NCBI GenBank assembly: GCA_018902385.1 | Contig: JABSSW010000012.1 | Location: forward strand, 558,001-622,000 | Length of the DNA stretch: 64,000 bases | Reading direction: 5' to 3' | Source: Physcia stellaris | Taxonomy: Eukaryota; Ascomycota; Lecanoromycetes; Caliciales; Physciaceae | Shown here: in pieces, positions 1 through 9,642 of the stretch | How the letters are laid out: the number at the start of each line of letters is the position of its first letter | How positions within the stretch are numbered: the stretch's first letter is position 1 | Translations under genes and position numbers: made by a program | Notes under the pieces: model-generated | Seen by the model: the letters and a program-made list of their open reading frames with translations, nothing else | Database searches by the model: none | What the model was told of the DNA's origin: nothing

Positions 1-721
1 AAAGAGAGACTGATGACTTTTCAATTACGAGATGACATATGTAGAACCAACCAAGATGGGTTGATGAGAAACATAAGCGAAGAATGATACAAATATAGTG
101 CTTTCAGCTCCTAGTCGAAACAGTATAACTGATGATATCCTTATGATCTCTCAGTAGCCACTACCTATTGAGCTGATAATCTTGATTTCAAGAGAGGAAA
201 AGAATCGATAATACTTCACCCGACGAATTCTTCCTTTGGTGACGGCGATGCAGTCCGCGGATGTGGAAAACCTGGGCCGCATCAGTCCCAAATGCCATAC
301 TGACGATGATCATTCACGGCAGCAAGGTGTATGATGCAGTTAACATGGAAGTCTGTATTATTGAGGATGCCTCTTGTTATCAACCCCGGGATGTTCGGGA
401 GTATGGTAATGGACGGAGAATAACAGTATTTCAATGTTCAGAGTGACAACTCGAAGCGACGAGTTTAGCGGGGAGATTATCCGGACAGGACACCCCACCA
501 ACCAAGTCCACCCCTGAAACTCACTTGCTTCTCCGGGACCCACAACATCCACATGCCAGCAGTTATTTCGCTTTCGTATCTGCTTGACAATTATTCCAAA
601 AGCATCTTACATCATCGATAGCTGATGCTTTCCTCCCGTATGACAGTGTGAGCTGCTGCTCATAGCTCACGAGGCCGCTAGCCTCGATGGATTGCGTACT
701 ATCACAAAGCATTCCTTCACC
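1..721. other. Intergenic, no gene supported
   Basis: No frame here looks like a conserved protein. An ATG at 687, out of frame with the ATG at 722 that I use for the next gene, would act as a short upstream start if the transcript begins before it. Confidence 0.5.
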
Positions 722-3619
722 ATGGAGCATTCCGTTCCGTTGTCTGATGAACGTCGCGACATATCGCGAATGGCACGTGAGCCAGTAGTAATAACATCAG
801 CATCGACAACAAGACGACAAGATGGTCTCAGTCATCAGACCAGACGCCTGCAATTACGCAACGCGGGCTTCGCGAAGGCTCCGCTCCTTCCCTCTCGACG
901 GATAAGCCCCATGTTCGGTTCCGACCCCTTCACCAAATCCACAAACAACGAGAATTCACCCTCGTCAATTGATAAGAGGACATTATATGGGGAGGATATG
1001 CCGCCCAGTCCCATCAACATACTGCAGGAAATTCACAACTCCACAAAGCGGAAAAGACAGGTCGCACGACCAGGGTTGAGCAATATCTTCCAGGATCATA
1101 CAGCAACAGAATCATCAGGTGGGGCCAGTGGAACGTCCTGGTACAACGAGCAGAGTCACAATTGCTCACCTGTCTCATTCGATACTTCACCAGCCAACAT
1201 GATGAAGTTGCGGGAGGGTTCATTGAATCAGAAGACGCCCCCACCTCTGAGCTCACCCCTGGCAAAGCACGTGAAAAGCCGCAACCTGAATCGACTCAAT
1301 CTTCGATCGACGAGCTTCGAGGCTTCCAAGTACATCGAACACCTCGAGTCCCAATTGACAGCCCTGAATGCTAAACTCGATTCGCTCGTATCTCCCGGCA
1401 CCAACAAAGCACGTGCAGCAAAACTAAGATCGCTCACTGTGGAGACTCGGTCGCTACGTCATGAGTTGGCTGACTGGGAGAAGAATTTTGCTGAACGAGT
1501 AAAAGAGGGTGTCAATGAACGACTAGGGCTGGATGCTGGTTTGAAAGCCCAAGTAGAGGCATTGGAAGATGACGGCGAGATTAAGGATATGAGGATAAAA
1601 GAGCTGGAGTTTGAAGTCGAAACCCTTCGATTAAAAGCCAAAGATAATGAAGCTCTCGAAATTACGAACATCAATCTCGAGAAGCGGATCGATGCTCTTA
1701 CTAGCCTGCTGGTTCAATCTCCAACCAAGCTCGAATTTGGGTCCGCTGCTTCGTCACCAGGCAAAGTAGACCCCCAGAAGAGGACTCCAAGACCAAGGTC
1801 GATGATACCCCGAATACCATCTTCTCCTGGTGGCGTACGGCTTTCCCTTAACGCAGTCAGTGAATCCTCATTTTGGCAAGGCAGGGGTTTGAGATCGAAC
1901 TCAATTATATCGGAGGCGCCAGAGGAGTCTGCAAACTACAACAATGAGCGTAGCCAGGGTTCACCGGGACCGGGGTCAAGCGACCAGCCTCGGACAGCTA
2001 GTTCGTCTGAATTGGATTCTGTCACTTCTCCGTCATCCCACTCCGTCCCTTCTTCCTCGTCAAGGCCGACGTCTTTCCATTCGAGTTCTTCATCTGGGCA
2101 AACCTCCTGGGGAGCGACGGAAAGGGACTTGACCGCAAGATCGGCAAATCGACAGCGGAGGATGCGTCGCTTTCCATCTGGGTCGTGCTCGTTAAAACCA
2201 CTCATTTTGCCTAGTGCTGGTGGTACGCCGTCAATACCGGTGTCCGCGCCGGTACATGCACCTTCGGATCCAGCTCGACGTGACTTTTCCAACTTCTCTT
2301 TAGATCCGACAACTGCCTTTTTATCGCATCACGAATCAAGTTCACCCATCTCGACTCCCACTCAGCCCGATCGTCGTGCATCTGTAACTTGGGCCCAAGA
2401 GCAGGCCCTAAAGGCGTTAGAGGGTCGGTCTGAGTATCCGGTCGACGAGTCGGACGGCGCGCTTCTTCATTCACCTTCCATTACCCTTGAAGAAAAGCTC
2501 TCAGCTGCCCTGAGAGCGGCTTCTGATCAAGACCGTCAGAGAAAGTCACGACCAAAGAGCCTTGAAGAGGAGCTTAAGCAAGCGTTTCTAGACGCAAAGG
2601 ACACCGGATTTTCCGGATCTTTCGTCGACGGTCTCATACCTGTTGAAGAAGAGACTGTTCATGCTGCTTCACCTTCCGGGAAATCCCCAGGGGAGTTTGA
2701 ATCCATCTTGATCGGCATAGACAGCAGGTCTCCGCCACCAAACCTGTCGAGAAGCCAGCTACGACAGCGGCATGTTCATGACGAGGAAGATGTGACACCA
2801 AAACCGCCCAAGAAACCGACACTTATCAACTCTCCAGCCAAAGCTCTCCCCTCAACTGCGTTGGTAAAACGCAGCGCATCTGGCCTCTTTGGATGTCTGA
2901 CCGAGATGATCGCTCAAGCCAAGCAAGACCCTACCGTCTTAGCGAAGCGTCTTTTATACAACGCGTGGAGCTTGGGCTCTGCAAGATTCGGTGGCGTTGG
3001 ATGGTGGCTGCTAGGTCTGGTTCTCGGACCTCGAAGTAGGGAAAGGGAGTTGAAGGCTGACGTAGAGACAGGTGAGGAGAGCAGATTAGAGAGGAGGTTT
3101 GACTGGAGGCCTTACGAGGCAAGAGCGAGTAGGCGACGTACAGCCGAGTGTTTTCTGAGAAGGGAGGGTACGGTTGGCCCATTGGAGCCAAAGCAAGGGA
3201 CCTTCGGACACCAAGACACAAACCCCGAGCTTGAACCTCACGTGTTCCCCTGCAGTGACTGTGTCGAGCCGTCGTCGCGGCGGACGTTACGCTTGTGGTT
3301 TCAATTCTCACTTACGATAGTCCTCGCAGTTGGTATCGCCATCAAGCACGGTCCTGGCGCGCTCCTGGTTGAGCAAAGCTCACGGCCACCTCCACCACTT
3401 CAAGCCTCCGATCCTTTGATCAACAGGACGACGAGAGCAGTACAGGCAGTTTTGGACAGAGAGCATGGCAAAGAAGGTAGCCCCGTAGGACTGGGTGAGC
3501 GACGTCAACGAAGGGGGCAAATGGTCGATAGACCAATCGCTTTTGCACAGATTCTGGGCCCTGCAGACTTCGAAAGCCGAAGCAGCCCACCACCATCGAC
3601 GCACCACTGGCCCTCGTGA
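722..3619 (+). CDS. Large coiled-coil protein with C-terminal hydrophobic segments, function unknown
   Basis: One uninterrupted 965-residue frame. I start it at the ATG at 722, which sits in a strong context (cacc ATG g); the frame stays open a little further upstream but without an in-frame ATG. The first 190 residues are Ser/Pro-rich and probably disordered. Residues about 200-335 are heptad-like, rich in Glu, Lys and Leu, and read as a coiled coil (contains NERLGLDAGLKAQVEALE). A long Ser/Pro-rich middle follows, then two hydrophobic segments, GVGWWLLGLVLG near residue 757 and LWFQFSLTIVLAVGIAI near residue 858. This resembles a spindle-pole-body or nuclear-envelope anchored coiled-coil protein, but I do not recognise a family with certainty. 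That cellular role is inference only. The absence of introns over 2.9 kb is unusual among its neighbours. Confidence 0.8.
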   Translation: MEHSVPLSDERRDISRMAREPVVITSASTTRRQDGLSHQTRRLQLRNAGFAKAPLLPSRRISPMFGSDPFTKSTNNENSPSSIDKRTLYGEDMPPSPINILQEIHNSTKRKRQVARPGLSNIFQDHTATESSGGASGTSWYNEQSHNCSPVSFDTSPANMMKLREGSLNQKTPPPLSSPLAKHVKSRNLNRLNLRSTSFEASKYIEHLESQLTALNAKLDSLVSPGTNKARAAKLRSLTVETRSLRHELADWEKNFAERVKEGVNERLGLDAGLKAQVEALEDDGEIKDMRIKELEFEVETLRLKAKDNEALEITNINLEKRIDALTSLLVQSPTKLEFGSAASSPGKVDPQKRTPRPRSMIPRIPSSPGGVRLSLNAVSESSFWQGRGLRSNSIISEAPEESANYNNERSQGSPGPGSSDQPRTASSSELDSVTSPSSHSVPSSSSRPTSFHSSSSSGQTSWGATERDLTARSANRQRRMRRFPSGSCSLKPLILPSAGGTPSIPVSAPVHAPSDPARRDFSNFSLDPTTAFLSHHESSSPISTPTQPDRRASVTWAQEQALKALEGRSEYPVDESDGALLHSPSITLEEKLSAALRAASDQDRQRKSRPKSLEEELKQAFLDAKDTGFSGSFVDGLIPVEEETVHAASPSGKSPGEFESILIGIDSRSPPPNLSRSQLRQRHVHDEEDVTPKPPKKPTLINSPAKALPSTALVKRSASGLFGCLTEMIAQAKQDPTVLAKRLLYNAWSLGSARFGGVGWWLLGLVLGPRSRERELKADVETGEESRLERRFDWRPYEARASRRRTAECFLRREGTVGPLEPKQGTFGHQDTNPELEPHVFPCSDCVEPSSRRTLRLWFQFSLTIVLAVGIAIKHGPGALLVEQSSRPPPPLQASDPLINRTTRAVQAVLDREHGKEGSPVGLGERRQRRGQMVDRPIAFAQILGPADFESRSSPPPSTHHWPS

Positions 3620-5437
3620 GTTACGGATCGGTCTTGCTTTACGACTGCATTTCTTGTTTCTTGTTTCTTGTTCATAGTCTCTAGCATATGTCCTCGGGGC
3701 ATTTTTCGGCAGCCGGGCGCTGGTGGTCTTTCTTGTTTCCTTCAATGTTAAATACCCACGGAGGCGCGCATTTTACTACGTATTGGATGGACTGTATGAT
3801 TAACGCAAAAAGGAGGCGACGAGTGCGCAGTCACTCTTCTTTCAGTGGTTCGATTCTTGTACCTAGAATACATATACCTTACTACTTATCGCATTCATCA
3901 TCGAGATTTGTTATTACTACTCCAAGAAGCAACCTTGTTCGGGTGGTGGCCCACGAAGTGGTGCATTAATATGGCAGAAGTTTCTGATATTTGGACTATG
4001 CTGATCCAGCGGGTGCCAGTAGTGTGCGCGAGTAACGCGTATCGAATCTGACATTTTCTCGAGTCAGACCTACAACGTCGTCCATGGATCCAGTGAGAAG
4101 ACCTGTGGTTTGTTCTGATGTCCAGCCGGATCACACACCGACCATTGCCGAGGTTGCTCACACGACCTCTTTCTTGGCGCATGCTTTTTCTTTTCCTTGA
4201 CCTCCACCTTTCATGCGACTGGAGACAATCAATGACGCCATGGCTACCTCGTACACGTCTGTACTGTACTTCTCACGTAAGACTCTTACCATCACAATAC
4301 CACCTCCACGGAGCCGTGTCGGCAGGTCTGGACGACCATGACATCCACTTCAAGCTCACAGCAGCACGCTTATGGTGGCCTATTGGATGTGAAGCATCAC
4401 AAGAGCACCACTCATCCACAATCCAGTTCGACAACCCCGCAGCGTACCAAAGAATCGTTCAACAAGTCTGAGAATCGACGAAAAGGAGTCGGAGTCGTCT
4501 GCTTATATCACCTTGGTCATGCTTGCTATGTTGGCTAGGGCGAGTCGACGACGTTGACATTCGGTCTGGAGCTCCCTTAGCCATACTCCTGTCCCAGGTT
4601 GCCCATGTCGGCGTCAAGCCTGCTCACCGTTCTTCTCCCCCACGACAACAGGCTGGATTATTGGCAGTGTCCTCGGCATGGCAAGGGCAGGAAAAGAGCA
4701 TCAGGTGTCTGATTGGGTATGAGGGGATCTCGTGGTCCGGCAATGGCCTCGATTTGGGCTTAGTTAAGCTCAAGCCTTTGCCGCTGACGGGAAACAGGGA
4801 TTCCCCACAAAATCTCTGACTTGGCGTGTGACTGAAGACTGAAGACGTTCAGTCCACTTCGACTTCTTCGCCGATCATATGGGATTCTTTCATCCAACGA
4901 CATGTCGTCCACACCTTCTGCTGTGCGTACGGCCAAACCACCCGAGAGCCTGTGGCATCGGCAAGCCCTTCTCCACACCGCGCAACAACTGTGCATATGC
5001 GCTCGCTATGACGTTTCACCATCGCACATTGAGCCTCATTGGATCCCTTTCGAGCCCTTGCTGGTCAATATTCCTAGACAGAGACGTCACGCGAAGCGGC
5101 GTCATACCGCTACGTTTGTCACACCAGAAAATGAACAGATTGCCCCAAGGGTCAGGCCTGCAAGCAAGGTGTCGCGACTCTCTTGGTAGAGGGGACAGGA
5201 CGTCTGCCCAGTGATCATCTGCTGCACCATACACTCTTCAGTCCACGGACCTCGAGTACATAACGGTCAGTGCTTCCCCGTTGAGTAAGAGTATCTTCAC
5301 TTGGAGGAACGATACACAGCAAAAACCCCCTTTATTGTGTTCCGCAACATACATGGGTTTTGTCTAAGCAGATATCTCATCCGATATATACCACTTCACG
5401 TCCACAACACTACACACCCAACGCTGAGAGACTTCCA
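3620..5437. other. Long intergenic stretch
   Basis: Only short frames with no recognisable protein. A TATA-like gatatata lies near 5390, about 50 bases before the glucanase start codon, and the last 150 bases are promoter-like for that gene. Confidence 0.4.
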
Positions 5438-6763
5438 ATGACCATGACGTTCAGCGGCTTACTCAAAACAAGTACTCTAGCACTTGCCTTGCTTAGCATT
5501 GCTACCCAGGGTGCCCCTACATTGTCAGTACATCACTGAACCCCTTCATGCGAGTATCTACTGACCTCTGATAGTAAACTCAAGAGCCGAGCGCCCGCGT
5601 TTGACTACGATAACAACAAGATCCGCGGCACCAACTTAGGCGGCTGGTTCGTCCTCGAGCCATGGATCACGCCCTCATTATTTGCCGAATGGGCTGATAC
5701 TGGCCGCACGGTCGTCGACGAATGGACCTACACTGCAACACTAGGCAAAGATGAAGCCTTCTCTCGTCTCAACGACCACTGGAACACATGGATTACTCAG
5801 GATGATTTCAACGGCATCGCCGCGGCAGGCTTAAATCACGTCCGCATTCCCCTCGGATACTGGGCTGTTGCCCCCCTCGACGGTGATCCCTACGTGCAAG
5901 GTCAGCTCCCTTATCTCGATAAGGCTGTTGAATGGGCACGCAGCGCCGGTATCAAAGTGCAGATCGACCTCCATGGTGCACCAGGTAGCCAGAATGGATT
6001 TGACAATTCCGGCAAATATGGGTCTGTGGGCTGGCTACAAGGCGACACTGTCGCTCAGACAATCACTGCAATCAGGACCATCGCCCAGCGCTACGCAGAC
6101 GACAGCGACACAGTCACCGTCATTCAACTGCTGAACGAGCCTCTTGGACCTGTGTTGGACCTTGATGCGATCAAGGATTTCTACCATCAAGGTTACGATG
6201 CCATCCGCGCCTACAGCGCTGACATAGTTGTCAGTTTTATGGATGCCTTCACAGACTTTGACACTTATTGGAACGGCTTCACGGCAGGACCTAATTACAA
6301 CCTGCTCGGCACTCACCAATATCAAATCTTCAGCCCGGCTGAGGTCGGTAGGAGTCCCACAGAGCATATCGCTGCCGCCTGTGCAATCGGTCCTAGGCTC
6401 GCCAGCTGCGACAAATGGACCCAAGTTGGCGAATGGACTGGTGCACAAACAGACTGTGCGAAGTGGCTCAACGGCCTTGGCAAAGGCGCTCGTTATGACG
6501 GTACTTTCCCAGACAGCAACGTCGTGGGCAGCTGCAACGGGAAGTATACTGGTACTGTCTCGGCCCTGAGCGATGATGACAAGTTCAACCTCCGACACTA
6601 CATCGAGGCGCAACTTGATGCTTACGAGCGGCGGTCTGGGTGGATTTTCTGGACTTGGCACACCGAGTCGGCACCGGAGTGGAACATGAAGGACCTACTT
6701 GCGGCTGGTCTCTTCCCCCAGCCTCTGACCGATAGGCAATATCCCAACCAATGCGGATATTAG
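5438..6763 (+). CDS. EXG1: Secreted exo-beta-1,3-glucanase, glycoside hydrolase family 5
   Basis: Two exons, 5438-5523 and 5575-6763, joined across a 51-base GT-AG intron give 424 residues, the usual size for fungal exo-1,3-beta-glucanases. The enzyme releases glucose from beta-1,3-glucan during cell-wall remodelling or nutrient use. The N-terminus is a classic signal peptide (hydrophobic LALALLSIA, then AQG-like cleavage region) followed by a Lys-Arg pair that may be a Kex2-type site. The family block NKIRGTNLGGWFVLEPWI opens the mature enzyme. The acid/base Glu lies in LLNEP (about residue 217) and the nucleophile Glu in VGEWTG (about residue 315); WIFWTWHTES near the end is also typical. 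All catalytic positions are intact, so it should be active. It stands alone with no linked carbohydrate genes nearby. Confidence 0.95.
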
Positions 6764-7974
6764 AGCACTTGACCAGTCGACGCGACATGGCACACTCATC
6801 GGTGCCTGACGACCTCAGAACATCCTTCCGGAAACCACGCCTATCCCCTCCCGCGCACCCTTTACTATTTTTGGACATGCTATCTCCTCGCTTCGACCAT
6901 CGCGTTTGAATGCATCAGCATTGCTTTGCAGCCACCGACCTCCAATCAGCAACACCGAATAAAAAAACCCCTTGATTATCTCCCAATGTCAACAGCGTCC
7001 ATTTTCAAGCACGTATCTGCTTTCAGCGTTGCACATTTTACGGCCTCCCCACGGCCTGAGAGCAGCCTCTCACGCCTCTTAGCACTCGCTTTGTGCGCCA
7101 GTCGCACTCTCACGATCTGACAGCTACACGTCTGTCCGCCAATCGCACTCTCACGATCGACAGCTACATGACGTCGGAGCAGCCTCTTGGCTCTCCTCGC
7201 CATCTATCTGTCCTGCTAGCTCGCGGGCTGAAATATTTCACGAGGATGGTAAACCTTCCTCGATGCTACTGTCGTTTTCCAGCGAATACCCTCAGCACAT
7301 TAGCGAGCATCATGAGCGAAGTTTGTGTCTTATTTATTTTTTTAGCTTCCAATGTAGCATAGCATATTTACCAAACCGATGAACTCTTCGGAAAAAACAC
7401 AAGTCTCTTTCGTCATTCCCCTAGTGCTTTTTCCTTGAGCTCCCAGTCTCGTAAGTCACACAGACAAGTAGATGTACGTGCTATCCCACTCGGTCACACT
7501 CTCGCACCACCAGGCTACAAGGAAAAGCGGGCCCCCCGGATCTTCAGGCCACGGGAATCGATGTATATTGCGGTAACAAATCATGATGAATTAAACCGAA
7601 GCTAGCCTTTCCCACCCGAGCGAGCATGCTGGGGCAATAAAAACAACAAGCCATGGGAAATCTGTGAAGAATGAATTTTCTGAAATTTGCAAGTCCATTA
7701 CCCAACTTCACAGTAGCCATCTCATCTCATCTCTAAATCCACGACCTGGAAGAGTCGCATACTTTATCTCGCTCCCCCACTCTCGTACACTTATCTTGTG
7801 GCCAGATTATAACGCTCATCTCCCCTGCCCCTGCCCTGATTAATTAAGATAATCCACCAAAACCCTCCCCTGTCCTCTCTTGCCCACTCCTGCCCACAAC
7901 CTTCCCCCTTCCCAGCTCTCCTTTCCTATCCTCCCTTACATCCCTTGCCCTCCCCCACACTTCCCTTCCCACCA
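6764..7974. other. Intergenic, pyrimidine-rich, with a short direct repeat
   Basis: Region between two convergent genes. No conserved frame seen. It contains a two-copy direct repeat at 7096-7168 listed separately, and C/T-rich tracts between 7750 and 7970. Confidence 0.4.
7096..7168. repeat. Two-copy imperfect direct repeat, 41-base spacing
   Basis: Copies at 7096-7128 and 7137-7168 share the core gcactctcacgatc followed by gacagctaca. They differ by one extra base and a substitution. No coding or regulatory role is evident. Confidence 0.6.
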
Positions 7975-9642
7975 CTACCTGCTCTGCTCCACCGACTCCG
8001 TAGCCTCCAGGGAAGGAAGGGGAGCGGTGGGGGGTCTGAGTAGGCGGACTTGGCGGAGAGGGGGCCAAGTATCCATATCCTCGAAATCCAACCGCTGGGT
8101 TGTTGGAGGGAAGGGGCCTGAGATGGGGGTGCGGATTGTGCCTATGCTTAGCTGGGGATTGGGAGTCCGGTGGATGCTGTATGGTGGGGGCTGGGGTGGT
8201 GATGGCAGTGCGAGTGGGAGTCGGACTGGGGTGGGGATGGTAGGAGCAGTGAGGGAGAGTGAAGCTGGAGGTGGGATTTCATTTTGGTTTTGGTTTTGAT
8301 TCTGAGGAAGTGCCAGGGGTGAAAAAGAGGGTTGGTAGATTGGTGGGTTGGCGGATGGATACATAGGTAGAGTATCTGATGCCATTGAAGGGCCATAGTT
8401 GGGTGGACGACCTTGGGTTGGTCTCGGCTCAGACGCCGAGGTGGTGGCAAGGAGGCTGCCGTGAAACATTCCTGCTGATGTGTGAGAGCTGTTGGAAGCT
8501 TCTTGTCTAAGGGCTGCGGTAGTGGTGGGATTGTCTAATTGGATCATCGTTTCGTAGTCGGGGAAAACCCCCTCACTAATGACCGGCAACAAGAGGTAGG
8601 ACGGAGGAGATCCTTGACTGTGAGGCGCCTGGGCATCGGTGTGAGACTCATCTCTGCCTCCGTTATTTCCTGTTACTTCGGTGTAATCAGGTACCCCTTC
8701 ACCTCGGTTATGGTAAGTAGGCGGTACTTCAAAGTCCGCTTCCTCTGCCACTACATCACTAGAAGGGACTGCTCCTTCGGCTGGGTCTTCAACTTCCGAG
8801 GGATCTTGAGCGAGGAGACGCCGCTCTCTTGCAAGACGACGGGAGGCATGCCGATAGCTTGGAAGTGGTTCTTCGTCCTCGTCGCTGGACGCACTGCTTG
8901 AGAGGCTGTCGGAGTCGTCGGAGTCATCACTGATATCGTCAGAGTCGTCTTCAGCTGGCGATGTTTGAGGTTGAAGCCATGTTGTGGGGTGATAGCTGTG
9001 GCCGTTGTCGTTATTGTTGTTGCTCGGTAAGGGCCCTTCTGTGACTCGCCTTGAGGTTGCTGATGCCGAACGATTGGTTGTGCTAGCCTCCACAACCGTT
9101 GGTGCGCTGGGTAGGTTCGATTGATTGAGGGGAACCACAAGTTCCGTACTCTGGTTAATGCTCGACGAGGTCCTCTCTCGGAACAAAGCGGTGGGGTTTC
9201 CAATCCTCAAAAGTGCAGTAGGGAAAACCCAGCGCTCCAGATCAACCACCTGAGCATCAGTGAGTCTGCCCTTCAGGACAATACCAAAGTCGCCAAAGCT
9301 CAACAATCCTACTATGCTCCATCTCGCATCGAGGGCTACTATTATCCGCGCTGCGGTAAGTGCGTTATCGTGGTCTGGACCTGGACAGGTTACCAGCCAT
9401 GTTGCGGTGGTATCTCTGACGTCGACCAATTCCGGCCAGTAACGCTGCTGGATGGCGGACCTGTAAACTTTGTATAGCATTTCGCTGCCATGGATATTCG
9501 CGGGGATGTGTAGTCTTAGAAAATCGGTATCTCGCTGAGCAAGATATTGTGAACTGTAGAGGCTATTGATACCTCCAAGATCGTCTGAGGGGAGATTCTG
9601 GTAGACTATCAAGCCTCCGTAGGTGCAGTCGAGAGTCTCCAT
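7975..9642 (-). CDS. Proline-rich protein with five PPxY motifs, possible Rsp5/Nedd4 adaptor
   Basis: Single frame of 555 residues starting METLDC. Residues 1-155 form an ordered-looking alpha/beta domain that I do not recognise (contains LRLHIPANIHGSEMLYKVY and a conserved-looking FGIVLKGRLTDAQ). Residues 225-260 are a Ser/Asp-rich acidic tract. The C-terminal half is Pro-rich and carries PPTY at about 307, PPSY at 346, PPNY at 413, PPIY at 433 and PPPY at 485, plus LPSY at 260 and LPMY at 425. PPxY and LPxY are the established ligands of WW domains, including those of Rsp5/Nedd4 ubiquitin ligases, so an adaptor role is a reasonable inference. No membrane segment or arrestin fold is visible. 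Confidence 0.8.
   Translation of the reverse strand: METLDCTYGGLIVYQNLPSDDLGGINSLYSSQYLAQRDTDFLRLHIPANIHGSEMLYKVYRSAIQQRYWPELVDVRDTTATWLVTCPGPDHDNALTAARIIVALDARWSIVGLLSFGDFGIVLKGRLTDAQVVDLERWVFPTALLRIGNPTALFRERTSSSINQSTELVVPLNQSNLPSAPTVVEASTTNRSASATSRRVTEGPLPSNNNNDNGHSYHPTTWLQPQTSPAEDDSDDISDDSDDSDSLSSSASSDEDEEPLPSYRHASRRLARERRLLAQDPSEVEDPAEGAVPSSDVVAEEADFEVPPTYHNRGEGVPDYTEVTGNNGGRDESHTDAQAPHSQGSPPSYLLLPVISEGVFPDYETMIQLDNPTTTAALRQEASNSSHTSAGMFHGSLLATTSASEPRPTQGRPPNYGPSMASDTLPMYPSANPPIYQPSFSPLALPQNQNQNQNEIPPPASLSLTAPTIPTPVRLPLALPSPPQPPPYSIHRTPNPQLSIGTIRTPISGPFPPTTQRLDFEDMDTWPPLRQVRLLRPPTAPLPSLEATESVEQSR

Noticed and set aside
4085-5234. Possible small or multi-exon gene after the coiled-coil gene
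   Set aside because: Several short frames exist but none joins into a recognisable protein.
6035-6661. 208-codon minus-strand frame
   Set aside because: Exactly antisense to the well-conserved GH5 glucanase; the composition is a shadow of that gene.
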